From NCBI RefSeq assembly GCF_000185305.1, contig NZ_GL622200.1, positions 1 to 64,000 on the forward strand: 64,000 nucleotides of DNA, in the 5' to 3' direction. The notes below the pieces were generated by a model, which was not told where the DNA came from, did no database searches, and was given only the letters and a program-made list of their open reading frames with translations. This DNA is from Aggregatibacter segnis ATCC 33393. Its GTDB lineage: Bacteria; Pseudomonadota; Gammaproteobacteria; Enterobacterales; Pasteurellaceae. A program made the position numbers and the translations under genes. Below, in pieces: positions 39,659 to 48,649 of this stretch. Position 1 is the first letter of the stretch. Every line of letters begins with the position of its first letter.

Positions 39659-41665
39659 ATGCAATCTACAAACTTAAAAGAGTTGACCTTCCGAGGCATG
39701 TTCCTTGGAGCGTTGATTACGGTGTTGTTTACCGCATCTAACGTTTATTTGGGTCTAAAAGTGGGGATGACATTTGCGTCGTCGATTCCGGCGGCAGTTA
39801 TTTCCATGGCGGTACTGAAATTCTTTAAAGATTCCAGTATCTTGGAAAACAACATGGTGCAAACTCAAGCATCTTCTGCGGGTACGCTTTCTTCAGTGAT
39901 TTTCGTGTTGCCGGGCTTGTTGATGATGGGCTACTGGCAAGATTTCCCGTTCTGGCAAACCATGTTGATTTGTGCTGCGGGTGGTACGTTGGGCGTGTTG
40001 TTCACGATTCCATTGCGTCGCGCCATGGTGGTAAATAGCGATTTACCTTATCCGGAGGGTGTTGCTGCGGCGGAAATTTTGAAAGCCGGTAACAATTCTG
40101 ATGCCGACAGCGGCGTGAAAGATATTGCTTATGGCGGTATTTTTGCCAGCGTCGTGGCGTTCTTAACGAACGGTTTACGTTTGATGGCAGATGGTGCCAG
40201 CGCGTGGTTTACCGGCCCGGGTGGCAAAGCGATTTTCCAAATTCCGATGGGCTTTTCTTTAGCCTTATTAGGTGCCGGTTACTTAATCGGTATCGTGGGC
40301 GGTATTGCGATATTGTTGGGTACCTTCTTTGCTTGGGGCTTAGCGGTACCGTTCTTTACCATGTCCGGTGATATGCCAACTGATGGAACTATCGTGAGTT
40401 ATGCCATGAGCATGTGGAAAACGAAAGTACGTTTTATCGGTGTGGGAACAATCGGGATTGCGGCGATTTGGACGTTATTGATTCTGATGAAACCAATGGT
40501 GCAAGGTATGGTGCATTCTTTCCGTATGTTGAAAGGCACACAAGGTGCGTCTGAACATCGTATTGATATCGACCTTTCACCAAAAACCATGATTTACATT
40601 TTAATTGCCGCTGTGGCGTTAATCGTGGTTTCCTTACATCACTTTATCGCTGCCGCACCGATTTCTCCGGAATTGGCGTTATTGTTAGTGGTCGTTTGTA
40701 CTTTCTTGGCAGTATTTATCGGTTTCTTCGTGGCGGCAGCCTCCGGTTACATGGCGGGGCTTGTGGGTTCTTCCTCTAGTCCAATTTCCGGTATCGGGAT
40801 CATTTCCGTGATCGTGATTTCTTTAGTATTGTTTTCTATCGGCAATGCTTCCGGTTTATTTGAAACGGCGGATGGACAGAAATTCTTGACCGCACTTACC
40901 TTGTTTACCGCGTCTATCGTGTTAACGACAGCAACTATTTCTAACGATAACCTGCAAGATTTAAAAACCGGTTTATTGGTCGAAGCGACGCCTTGGCGTC
41001 AACAGGTGGCGTTAATTATCGGTTGTTTCGTGGGTGCATTAGTGATTGCGCCGGTATTGGAAATTCTTTACCACGCTTACGGCTTCACCGGCGCATTACC
41101 GCGTCCGGACATGGATCTATCACAAGCGTTATCTGCACCGCAAGCAACGTTAATGACTACCATTTCACAAGGGATTTTCTCTAATAAATTAGAGTGGACT
41201 TACATCTTAACCGGCGTGGGTCTTGGTGCAGTGTTGATTATCATTGACAGCTTCTTGAAAAAAATGAGTAACAAAGCCTTTGCGTTACCGGTATTGGCTG
41301 TGGGGATTGGTATCTACTTACCACCTTCTATTAATATGCCGGTTGTCACCGGAGCATTCTTGGCGTGGTTAATTAATCGTCACATCACCAAATATGCAGC
41401 GCGTAGCGGCGACAAAGACGTGAACAAACGAGCAGAGCGTTTTGGTACCTTGTTCGCCGCGGGCTTGATTGTAGGCGAAAGCTTAATGGGCGTTGTATTA
41501 GCCTTTATCATTGCCGCCTCCGTTACCTCCGGTGGATCTGAAGCGCCATTGGCCTTGAATTTGGAAAACTGGGGTACGATTGGTGAAGTACTTGGTTTAG
41601 TCGTATTTATCGCCGGTGTGACCATTTTCACCTTGCGTGTATTACGTGCAAAAAAATCTGCGTAA
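39659..41665 (+). CDS. OPT-family oligopeptide/metal-chelate transporter
   Basis: Large integral membrane transporter of the OPT family, 668 residues with about 14-16 hydrophobic segments. Typical stretches are ELTFRGMFLGALITVLFTASNVYLGLKVGMTFASSIPAAV at the N-terminus and the SDLPYPEG region. Bacterial members take up peptides, and some take up metal-chelates, driven by protons; the substrate here is not evident. It stands alone, with its own terminator. Confidence 0.88.
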   Translation: MQSTNLKELTFRGMFLGALITVLFTASNVYLGLKVGMTFASSIPAAVISMAVLKFFKDSSILENNMVQTQASSAGTLSSVIFVLPGLLMMGYWQDFPFWQTMLICAAGGTLGVLFTIPLRRAMVVNSDLPYPEGVAAAEILKAGNNSDADSGVKDIAYGGIFASVVAFLTNGLRLMADGASAWFTGPGGKAIFQIPMGFSLALLGAGYLIGIVGGIAILLGTFFAWGLAVPFFTMSGDMPTDGTIVSYAMSMWKTKVRFIGVGTIGIAAIWTLLILMKPMVQGMVHSFRMLKGTQGASEHRIDIDLSPKTMIYILIAAVALIVVSLHHFIAAAPISPELALLLVVVCTFLAVFIGFFVAAASGYMAGLVGSSSSPISGIGIISVIVISLVLFSIGNASGLFETADGQKFLTALTLFTASIVLTTATISNDNLQDLKTGLLVEATPWRQQVALIIGCFVGALVIAPVLEILYHAYGFTGALPRPDMDLSQALSAPQATLMTTISQGIFSNKLEWTYILTGVGLGAVLIIIDSFLKKMSNKAFALPVLAVGIGIYLPPSINMPVVTGAFLAWLINRHITKYAARSGDKDVNKRAERFGTLFAAGLIVGESLMGVVLAFIIAASVTSGGSEAPLALNLENWGTIGEVLGLVVFIAGVTIFTLRVLRAKKSA

Positions 41666-41683
41666 TCGCTAAAATTCCTCTAC

Positions 41684-41715
41684 AATAGGCTGTCTTTTGA
41701 TAGCCTATTTTTTTA
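41684..41715 (+). terminator. Terminator of the OPT transporter gene
   Basis: AATAGGCTGTC-TTTT-GATAGCCTATT forms a stem followed by eight T, 18 bases after the stop. Confidence 0.9.
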
Positions 41716-41728
41716 CTCAGGAATTCTT

Positions 41729-42157
41729 ATGCCGTCTAAATTTCCATATCTAAAAGCACTCATTTTATTTCCTTTACTTGCTCAAATTATTGGCACGTTG
41801 GTTAGCATTTACGTTGATGACAACACTGATGAATTATTCACCACAGTGGATGTCGTGCTATTTAGTTTCTTAGCCACATTTATCGTGGTAACCGTGCCGG
41901 CGCTGTTGATTGCATTATGGGCAAAGATTTATCGCTACACGCGTTATAACGTGGTGGCGATCGTGTTAATTTCTCTGACTATTGCCTTTTGTTATGGAAA
42001 CATCGCGAGTTTTATTTATATGACGCTAACCCAACCTGCTATGACCTTTGGCGTGTGGTTGCATGGCGGTGGCATTGATATGGCATTTTTGCTCAGCTTT
42101 GGTATGGCACTGTATTCGGTTCTCGTGTTGCCTTTGTTGTTGCCGAAAACGAGATAA
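41729..42157 (+). CDS. Small four-span membrane protein, unknown function
   Basis: A 142-residue protein with four hydrophobic segments (about 8-26, 42-66, 73-97 and 115-137) and short polar loops. I recognise no family. The AGGAATTCTT before the ATG is a plausible ribosome-binding site. It follows the OPT terminator by 14 bases and precedes cysQ by 36 bases, so it may be cotranscribed with cysQ. Confidence 0.7.
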   Translation: MPSKFPYLKALILFPLLAQIIGTLVSIYVDDNTDELFTTVDVVLFSFLATFIVVTVPALLIALWAKIYRYTRYNVVAIVLISLTIAFCYGNIASFIYMTLTQPAMTFGVWLHGGGIDMAFLLSFGMALYSVLVLPLLLPKTR

Positions 42158-42193
42158 ATTGCGACTTGGATTGAGAACATAGGAGGGAAGACT

Positions 42194-43012
42194 ATGCCAA
42201 TTCTCACAACGCATTTATTACAGGATGTGATTCATATCGCCCAACAAGCGGGCGAGCATTTACGTCGTTTTTATCAACATTCGGTGTCTGTTCAAATCAA
42301 AGCAGACAATACACCGGTGACGGAAGCGGATTTGTTTGCCAGTCAATTTTTAACGGAAAAACTGACCGCACTTACCCCACATCTTCCTATTTTGTCAGAA
42401 GAGAATTGCAACATTCCCCTTGCGGAGCGGCAGGCGTGGGAGTCCTATTGGTTAATTGACCCTCTTGATGGCACACAACAATTTATTAATCGCACCGATC
42501 AATTTTCCGTGCTCATTAGCTTAGTGAAAAATCATCAACCGGTGTTGGGCGTGATTCATGCGCCGATATTGGGCTATACCTATTACGCCATGAAAGGATT
42601 TGGGGCGTATAAGCTGCAAGAGGGAAAACCGTGCAAATTAGCATTCCGTGATATTGCTTTAGACCGACCTTTGCGCATTGCCGTGGGTTCTGCGGCCACC
42701 GCCGAAAAAGTGCGGTCAATTTTGAACCCGAATTTTGATTATGCATTTCACATCTGCGGTTCCAGCAGCTTAAAAAGCACACTGGTGGCGGATGGTGTAT
42801 GCGATTGCTATATTCGCTTAGGTCGCACCGGTGAGTGGGACACAGCCGCCGCAGAGATTTTGCTGGCGGAAATGGGCGGGGTGGTTTTTGACTTAAATTA
42901 TCAACCGCTGACTTACAATCAACGGGAATCTTTCGTGAATCCGAACTTTTTAATGGGCGTTACGCGAGATTTTCGATGGGATAATATCTTTCGCTCCGAT
43001 TTATCAGAGTGA
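42194..43012 (+). CDS. cysQ: 3'(2'),5'-bisphosphate nucleotidase CysQ
   Basis: Hydrolyses PAP, the by-product of sulfate activation and of acyl-carrier-protein loading, to AMP. It is a lithium-sensitive inositol-phosphatase-fold enzyme. Metal ligands are in ILSEE (first Glu pair) and WLIDPLDGTQQFI (DPxDGT), and the third motif is GEWDTAAAEILLAEMGG. Length 272 residues, slightly longer than E. coli CysQ (246). AGGAGGGAAG precedes the ATG. Confidence 0.92.
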   Translation: MPILTTHLLQDVIHIAQQAGEHLRRFYQHSVSVQIKADNTPVTEADLFASQFLTEKLTALTPHLPILSEENCNIPLAERQAWESYWLIDPLDGTQQFINRTDQFSVLISLVKNHQPVLGVIHAPILGYTYYAMKGFGAYKLQEGKPCKLAFRDIALDRPLRIAVGSAATAEKVRSILNPNFDYAFHICGSSSLKSTLVADGVCDCYIRLGRTGEWDTAAAEILLAEMGGVVFDLNYQPLTYNQRESFVNPNFLMGVTRDFRWDNIFRSDLSE

Positions 43013-43083
43013 TTAGAAATGCCGGATGATTTTCCTTATCATACGACGTATTTATTAAATCGTAACATTAATGTGGTAACCAA

Positions 43084-44568
43084 ATGAAAACAGAAAACTG
43101 TTGTATCGTTATCTTCGGCGCGTCCGGAGATTTAACCTATCGTAAACTTATTCCGGCGTTGTATGACCTTTATAAAATTGATCGGTTGGGCGATGATTTC
43201 TCCGTTTTGGGTGTGGCGCGCACCGAATTAAACGACGATTCTTTCCGTGAAAAAATGCGTCAAACGCTAATTGAACACGAAGGCGCGGAAGGCGAATGTT
43301 TAGAACAATTTTGTCGCCACTTATATTACCAAGCCGTCAACACCTCAGATAAAGCGGACTATGCCAAACTGATTCCGCGACTTGATGCCTTGCATGAAAC
43401 CTATAAAACCAACGGCAACACCTTATATTATTTATCCACGCCGCCGAGTTTATATGGCGTGATTCCGGAATGTTTGGCAGAGCATGGTTTAAACAAAGAA
43501 GAGCATGGTTGGAAACGTCTCATTGTGGAAAAACCGTTCGGTTATGACCGCAAAACCGCCGAAGCCTTGGACGTTCAAATTCACCGCTTCTTTGAGGAAC
43601 ACCAAATTTATCGTATCGACCATTATCTTGGTAAAGAAACCGTACAAAACCTACTTGTGTTGCGTTTTTCTAATGGTTGGTTTGAGCCGCTTTGGAACCG
43701 TAACTTTATTGAATACGTGGAAATCACCGGGGCCGAATCTATCGGCGTAGAAGATCGTGGTGGTTATTACGACGGTTCCGGCGCAATGCGCGATATGTTC
43801 CAAAACCATTTGTTGCAAGTATTGGCGATGGTCGCAATGGAGCCGCCGGCGATTATCAATTCGGATTCCATGCGTGATGAAGTGGCGAAAGTATTGCACT
43901 GCTTACGCCCGTTAACCCATGAAGACATGGAACATCATTTAGTGCTTGGACAATACACGGCCGCAGAAATCAACGGCAAAATGGCGAAAGGCTATTTGGA
44001 AGAAAAAGGCGTGCCGGCAGATTCCCGCACGGAAACCTACATGGCATTGCGTTGTGAAATTGAAAACTGGCGTTGGGCGGGTGTGCCGTTTTATGTGCGC
44101 ACCGGCAAACGTTTACCGGCGCGTGTCACCGAAATCGTGATTCACTTCAAAACCACACCGCACCCGGTATTCAGCCAAAATGCACCGGAAAATAAATTGA
44201 TTATCCGTATTCAGCCGGATGAAGCTATTTCCATGCGTTTCGGCTTGAAAAAACCGGGCGCAGGCTTTGAAGCAAAAGAAGTGTCCATGGATTTCCGCTA
44301 TGCAGATTTAGAGGGCGCGACTGTGATGACCGCATACGAGCGTTTATTGCTTGATGCCATGAAAGGCGATGCGACCTTATTTGCCCGTACCGATGCCGTA
44401 CATGCCGCGTGGAAATTCGTGCAACCAATTTTGGATTACAAAGCTCAAGGCGGTCGCGTGTATGACTACGAAGCAGGCAGTTGGGGCCCGATAGCCGCAG
44501 ATAAACTGATTGCCAAAGAAGGCAAAGTGTGGCGCAAACCAAGTGGTTTGATGAAGAAAAAAGTTTAA
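43084..44568 (+). CDS. zwf: Glucose-6-phosphate 1-dehydrogenase
   Basis: First enzyme of the oxidative pentose phosphate pathway; makes 6-phosphogluconolactone and NADPH. The dinucleotide loop is [17 protein letters not shown], the catalytic signature is [13 protein letters not shown] (with the active-site Asp-His), and EKPFG precedes it. Length 494 (E. coli 491). pgl and gnd follow on the same strand, giving the whole oxidative branch in one region. Confidence 0.97.
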   Translation: MKTENCCIVIFGASGDLTYRKLIPALYDLYKIDRLGDDFSVLGVARTELNDDSFREKMRQTLIEHEGAEGECLEQFCRHLYYQAVNTSDKADYAKLIPRLDALHETYKTNGNTLYYLSTPPSLYGVIPECLAEHGLNKEEHGWKRLIVEKPFGYDRKTAEALDVQIHRFFEEHQIYRIDHYLGKETVQNLLVLRFSNGWFEPLWNRNFIEYVEITGAESIGVEDRGGYYDGSGAMRDMFQNHLLQVLAMVAMEPPAIINSDSMRDEVAKVLHCLRPLTHEDMEHHLVLGQYTAAEINGKMAKGYLEEKGVPADSRTETYMALRCEIENWRWAGVPFYVRTGKRLPARVTEIVIHFKTTPHPVFSQNAPENKLIIRIQPDEAISMRFGLKKPGAGFEAKEVSMDFRYADLEGATVMTAYERLLLDAMKGDATLFARTDAVHAAWKFVQPILDYKAQGGRVYDYEAGSWGPIAADKLIAKEGKVWRKPSGLMKKKV

Positions 44569-44583
44569 TTTAGTTAATCTCAT

Positions 44584-44653
44584 GTAGGGTGGGCTTTAGC
44601 CCACCGTTCCTAATATCTAACATAATAAAATGGTGGGCTAAAGCCCACCCTAC
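44584..44653. repeat. REP-like inverted pair between zwf and pgl
   Basis: GTAGGGTGGGCTTTAGCCCACC (44584-44605, itself palindromic in its last 16 bases) recurs inverted at 44632-44653, with 26 bases between. The whole can fold as one long hairpin or two small ones. It occupies the 94-base zwf-pgl gap and may act on the stability or read-through of the zwf mRNA. This is a different family from the repeat near 29.1 kb. Confidence 0.92.
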
Positions 44654-44662
44654 GGAAAAATA

Positions 44663-45361
44663 ATGAACTATATTACTTTCCCTACTGCTCAACATGCGGT
44701 AGAAAAAATTGCCCAAGAATTTGTGATTTATAGCCAAGCAAATCACCCCGTGCACATTTCCTTGTCCGGCGGTTCTACACCGAAATTATTGTTTAAAACC
44801 TTGGTGCAAGCCCCTTACGCCGATCAAATTAACTGGAAAAACCTCCATTTCTGGTGGGGCGATGATCGCATGGTGCCGCCATCTGATTCCGAAAGTAATT
44901 ACGGTGAAGTACAAAAACTCTTGTTCGATCACATCAACATTCTGGCAGAAAACATTCACCGAATTCGTGGCGAAAACGAACCGCACTTTGAGTTAAAACG
45001 CTTCAAAGAAGAATTAAGTGCGGTCATTCCTGACGGCGTTTTTGATTGGATTATCCTCGGCATGGGCGCAGACGGGCACACGGCTTCCTTGTTCCCGAAT
45101 CAAACCGATTTCGCGGATGAAAACCTTGCCGTCATCGCTAAACATCCGGAAAGCGGACAGCTCCGCATTTCCAAAACCGCCAAATTAATTGAACAAGCCA
45201 AACGCATTACTTATTTGGTGACAGGCGAAGGTAAAGCGGAAATCCTCAAAGAAATTCAAACCACACCGGCGGAAAATCTGTCTTACCCGGCAGCTAAAAT
45301 TCAGGCGAAAAATGGTGTGACAGAGTGGTATTTGGATAAAGCGGCGGCAAAATTGCTATAA
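44663..45361 (+). CDS. pgl: 6-phosphogluconolactonase
   Basis: Hydrolyses the product of Zwf to 6-phosphogluconate. It belongs to the DevB/SOL family (not the E. coli YbhE type). The family motifs are SLSGGSTPKLLF near the N-terminus, HFWWGDDRMVPPSDSESNY, and GMGADGHTASLFPNQ. Length 232. The ATG at 44663 follows the REP-like pair directly, so no strong ribosome-binding site is left; ACGGAAAA is the best candidate. Confidence 0.94.
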   Translation: MNYITFPTAQHAVEKIAQEFVIYSQANHPVHISLSGGSTPKLLFKTLVQAPYADQINWKNLHFWWGDDRMVPPSDSESNYGEVQKLLFDHINILAENIHRIRGENEPHFELKRFKEELSAVIPDGVFDWIILGMGADGHTASLFPNQTDFADENLAVIAKHPESGQLRISKTAKLIEQAKRITYLVTGEGKAEILKEIQTTPAENLSYPAAKIQAKNGVTEWYLDKAAAKLL

Positions 45362-45395
45362 CGGATGGCATATCAGACATCGCGGGTTTCACAAT

Positions 45396-45788
45396 ATGAT
45401 CGAATACAAAACCAACGTTCCCATTTCAGTAGAACAATTTATTGAACTACTCAATAAAACATCGCTAGGCGCACGTCGTCCATTAGAAGATGAAAAACGT
45501 GTGGCGGAGATGTTGCACCATGCGAATTTATTGGTGACAGCTTGGGATGGCGAGCGATTGGTGGGTGCCGCCCGTTCGGTGACGGATTTTGCCTATTGCT
45601 GTTATTTGTCTGATTTGGCGGTAGACGAACAATATCAAAAACAAGGTATCGGCGTGCAGTTAATTGAACACACCAAGCAGGCGTTACATCCTCAAGCCAA
45701 AATTGTGCTGTTATCTGCCCCGCAAGCGGTGGATTACTATCCGCATATTGGATTTACGCAGCATATGAGTGCGTGGACGAAGAGTTAA
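45396..45788 (+). CDS. GNAT-family N-acetyltransferase
   Basis: A 130-residue acetyltransferase of the GNAT fold. The acetyl-CoA loop is in LSDLAVDEQYQKQGIGVQLIEHTKQAL (motif QKQGIG), preceded by the strand VGAARSVTDFAYC and followed by LLSAPQAVDYYPHIGF. The substrate is unknown. It begins 34 bases after pgl and is probably in the same transcript. Confidence 0.87.
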   Translation: MIEYKTNVPISVEQFIELLNKTSLGARRPLEDEKRVAEMLHHANLLVTAWDGERLVGAARSVTDFAYCCYLSDLAVDEQYQKQGIGVQLIEHTKQALHPQAKIVLLSAPQAVDYYPHIGFTQHMSAWTKS

Positions 45789-45814
45789 TTTATTAGAATG
45801 ATATGGAGACAAAA

Positions 45815-46231
45815 ATGAAAAAGCTGTTTGTACTACTTACTTCAACTTTGTTATTTGCTTGTTCATCTGGTCCATCTTTAGATCAGTTAGCGGCACAAAT
45901 GCCAAAAGATAATCGCTCAGTAATGCTTCAAGTTCCAGAAGCAGGAAACCCAGTTTCAAATGGAATGCTTGTAGCAACGATTAGAACCGCAGGTGGTACT
46001 TCAGGAAAACGACTCGTATCTCTTTTAGCTACAGATAATTTACACATCGGAATTGCAGGGAACAGTCAATCTGTGAATAAAGCAGTTGCTATGTATGGAC
46101 TAAATAATGCAGAAAAGGTCGGCAAGGATGTATCTTTATACCTTGTTGGAGATAGTCAAAGCGATAAAGCAGATCTAGAAAAAGCCGCAAAAGCGAAAAA
46201 TGTAGAAATGCATTACATTATGCAAAAATAA
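45815..46231 (+). CDS. Predicted lipoprotein, unknown function
   Basis: A 138-residue exported protein. Start at 45815 gives a lipoprotein signal MKKLFVLLTSTLLFACSS (Cys16), with ATGGAGAC upstream as ribosome-binding site. The mature region is predicted as a mixed alpha/beta domain (MLVATIRTAGGTSGKRLVSLLATDN, then ADLEKAAKAKNVEMHYIM). I recognise no family. Codon use is more AT-rich than in zwf and gnd on either side, which suggests later arrival. Confidence 0.72.
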   Translation: MKKLFVLLTSTLLFACSSGPSLDQLAAQMPKDNRSVMLQVPEAGNPVSNGMLVATIRTAGGTSGKRLVSLLATDNLHIGIAGNSQSVNKAVAMYGLNNAEKVGKDVSLYLVGDSQSDKADLEKAAKAKNVEMHYIMQK

Positions 46232-46263
46232 GATATAGATACATTAGATGCGGAGTGACTTTA

Positions 46264-46596
46264 ATGTTGAATTTAGATAATAAAAAATTTGTTGCTGTTG
46301 AAAACACCGCAAATGGTGAAGTGAGTAGCCAAACAGAATTTTATTATCATCAACAAGGTAAAATGATTTGGGCTGAATATGGTGGTGGTGAAATTTTAAA
46401 AGGTTTTTTAATTGGGAAATGGATTAACGATACTCAAATTGAATTTACGTATCAACATTTAAATCAATCTCTAGAAAATCGTCTGGGTCGTTGTTGTACA
46501 ACATTTTCTTTAGAAGAAAGTAAACTCGTCGGTCATGAAAAATGGCAGTGGCTAGACACGTTAGAGCAAGGCAGCTCTTTAATTAGAGAAATTTAA
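46264..46596 (+). CDS. Small conserved protein of unknown function (avidin-like barrel type)
   Basis: A 110-residue cytoplasmic protein. It resembles small proteins in many bacteria sometimes labelled N-acetylglutamate synthase without evidence; the pattern is FVAVENTANGEVSSQTEFYY, then WAEYGGGEILKGFLIG, then HEKWQWLD. The strand-rich pattern suggests a small beta-barrel. Start at 46264 follows GGAG by eight bases. Function not assigned. Like its upstream neighbour it is AT-rich and breaks the pgl-gnd continuity. Confidence 0.68.
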   Translation: MLNLDNKKFVAVENTANGEVSSQTEFYYHQQGKMIWAEYGGGEILKGFLIGKWINDTQIEFTYQHLNQSLENRLGRCCTTFSLEESKLVGHEKWQWLDTLEQGSSLIREI

Positions 46597-46694
46597 AAGA
46601 AGTTTTGCTATAGAATATCTGAAACAAGCTTCTTATACTTTACAATAAATACTAAATGATAGGTGCATCTGTACCTCACAAACAGGAGAAAACA

Positions 46695-48149
46695 ATGTCA
46701 GTAAAAGGCGACATCGGTGTTATCGGCTTAGCCGTGATGGGGCAAAACCTCATTTTAAATATGAACGACCACGGGTTTAAAGTGGTCGCGTATAACCGTA
46801 CCACATCTAAAGTGGATGAATTTTTACAAGGTGCGGCAAAAGGCACGAACATTATCGGTGCTTATTCTTTGGAAGATTTGGCCGCTAAATTAGAAAAACC
46901 GCGCAAAGTGATGTTAATGGTGCGTGCGGGTGAGGTGGTGGATCAATTCATCGACGCATTACTACCGCACTTAGAAGAAGGCGACATCATTATTGATGGC
47001 GGTAACTCAAATTATCCGGACACTAACCGTCGTGTGGCGGCGTTGCGTGAGAAAGGCATTCGCTTTATCGGCACCGGCGTTTCCGGCGGTGAAGAGGGCG
47101 CACGCCACGGGCCATCCATCATGCCGGGCGGTAACGAAGAAGCATGGCCATTCGTGAAGCCGGTATTACAAGCAATTTCCGCCAAAACCGACAAAGGCGA
47201 AGCGTGCTGTGATTGGGTGGGCAAAGATGGCGCAGGCCATTTCGTAAAAATGGTGCATAACGGCATCGAATATGGCGATATGCAATTAATTTGCGAAGCC
47301 TACCAATTCTTAAAAGAAGGCGTGGGCTTGTCTGACGATGAATTGGAAGCCACTTTCAACGCATGGCGCAACACCGAATTAGACAGCTACTTAATCGACA
47401 TCACCGCTGATATTCTTGGCTATAAAGATGAAGACGGTAACCGCCTTGTGGATAAAATTTTAGATACGGCAGGGCAAAAAGGCACCGGTAAATGGACGGG
47501 GATCAATGCTCTTGATTTCGGCATTCCATTGACGTTAATCACCGAATCCGTGTTCGTCCGTTGCGTATCTGCTTTTAAAGATCAACGCGTTGCCGCAAGC
47601 CAATTATTCGGCAAAACCGTAGGCAAAGTGGAAGGCGATAAAAAAGAATGGATTGAAGCGGTGCGCAAAGCCTTGTTGGCGTCAAAAATCATTTCTTACG
47701 CGCAAGGCTTTATGTTGATTCGTGAAGCGTCTGAAAACTTCAACTGGAACATCAACTATGGCAACACTGCCTTGTTATGGCGTGAAGGTTGTATTATTCG
47801 CAGCCGTTTCTTAGGCAACATTCGCGATGCGTATGAAGCGAACCCGGATTTAATCTTCTTAGGTTCCGACAGCTACTTCAAAGGCATTTTGGAAAACGCC
47901 ATGGGCGAATGGCGCAAAGTGGTGGCAAAATCCATCGAAGTCGGCATCCCAATGCCATGTATGGCGTCGGCGATTACCTTCTTAGACGGTTACACCTCAG
48001 CCCGCTTGCCGGCAAATCTGTTGCAAGCGCAACGTGACTACTTCGGCGCGCACACTTACGAACGCACCGACAAACCACGCGGCGAATTCTTCCACACCAA
48101 CTGGACGGGGCGCGGCGGCAATACCGCATCCACCACGTATGATGTGTAA
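46695..48149 (+). CDS. gnd: 6-phosphogluconate dehydrogenase, decarboxylating
   Basis: Third enzyme of the oxidative pentose phosphate pathway, giving ribulose-5-phosphate, CO2 and NADPH. The NADP loop is IGVIGLAVMGQNL; catalytic residues lie in GVSGGEEGARHGPSIMPGG and FVKMVHNGIEYGDMQ. The ATG at 46695 follows CAGGAG; upstream in-frame codons give no conserved sequence. Length 484. An uptake-sequence terminator follows. Confidence 0.97.
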   Translation: MSVKGDIGVIGLAVMGQNLILNMNDHGFKVVAYNRTTSKVDEFLQGAAKGTNIIGAYSLEDLAAKLEKPRKVMLMVRAGEVVDQFIDALLPHLEEGDIIIDGGNSNYPDTNRRVAALREKGIRFIGTGVSGGEEGARHGPSIMPGGNEEAWPFVKPVLQAISAKTDKGEACCDWVGKDGAGHFVKMVHNGIEYGDMQLICEAYQFLKEGVGLSDDELEATFNAWRNTELDSYLIDITADILGYKDEDGNRLVDKILDTAGQKGTGKWTGINALDFGIPLTLITESVFVRCVSAFKDQRVAASQLFGKTVGKVEGDKKEWIEAVRKALLASKIISYAQGFMLIREASENFNWNINYGNTALLWREGCIIRSRFLGNIRDAYEANPDLIFLGSDSYFKGILENAMGEWRKVVAKSIEVGIPMPCMASAITFLDGYTSARLPANLLQAQRDYFGAHTYERTDKPRGEFFHTNWTGRGGNTASTTYDV

Positions 48150-48171
48150 TTTGTAAAACACGCTGTAAATG

Positions 48172-48206
48172 GACCGCACTTTAAATGAAAGTGCGGTCAT
48201 TTTTTT
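48172..48206 (+). terminator. Uptake-sequence terminator after gnd
   Basis: GACCGCACTTT (48172-48182) and AAAGTGCGGTC (48188-48198) form a perfect stem with a five-base loop, followed by seven T. Confidence 0.92.
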
Positions 48207-48224
48207 GAATGTTTTGGAGGTCGT

Positions 48225-48542
48225 ATGTTATCGAAAGCCCGTTTAGAGCAAATCACGAAAATGGAAGACATTTTGAATGAAACCAATGATTTTTTAGCGG
48301 AAGCCGAAGCATTTTTGGAAAAATGGCAGGCGTTTCTCCCGAAAATGGAAACGTTGGAACGCTATTATTTTGACGGTGACTGGCGTGAGGATTATGCTGC
48401 TTATGAACAAGGCGAAATTCCACCTGACTTGCCTTGCGGTGTATTGGGCGAAGATCCGGTGTTTAACGCGAGCGTTATGCAGCGCGAATTGGCGGTACAA
48501 TGGCTGAAATTAATTAGTCGGATTTTAGACAATAATAAATAA
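48225..48542 (+). CDS. DUF4298 domain protein
   Basis: A 105-residue acidic, largely helical protein. The pattern QITKMEDILNETNDFLAEAEAFLEKW, YYFDGDWREDYAAYEQGEIPPDLPCGVLGED and LISRILDN is that of the DUF4298 family, whose role is unknown. TTGGAGG precedes the ATG. It is separated from gnd by a terminator, so it likely uses its own promoter or read-through. Confidence 0.82.
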   Translation: MLSKARLEQITKMEDILNETNDFLAEAEAFLEKWQAFLPKMETLERYYFDGDWREDYAAYEQGEIPPDLPCGVLGEDPVFNASVMQRELAVQWLKLISRILDNNK

Positions 48543-48562
48543 GTCGTACCAGATCATAAAAA

Positions 48563-48577
48563 TGCAAATTATTCTCA
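48563..48577. promoter_or_regulatory. Candidate Fur box upstream of the TonB receptor
   Basis: TGCAAAT-T-ATTCTCA matches 11 of 14 positions of the 7-1-7 Fur consensus TGATAAT-N-ATTATCA. It lies 32 bases upstream of a TATAAT box (48609-48614) and 87 bases before the receptor gene, a normal place for iron repression. Confidence 0.65.
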
Positions 48578-48649
48578 AGTAGATCTATTTTTCTCCTCAT
48601 TTCTTCTTTATAATCCCCCGCAATTTTTTACTCACTGGGAAAGTTAAGT

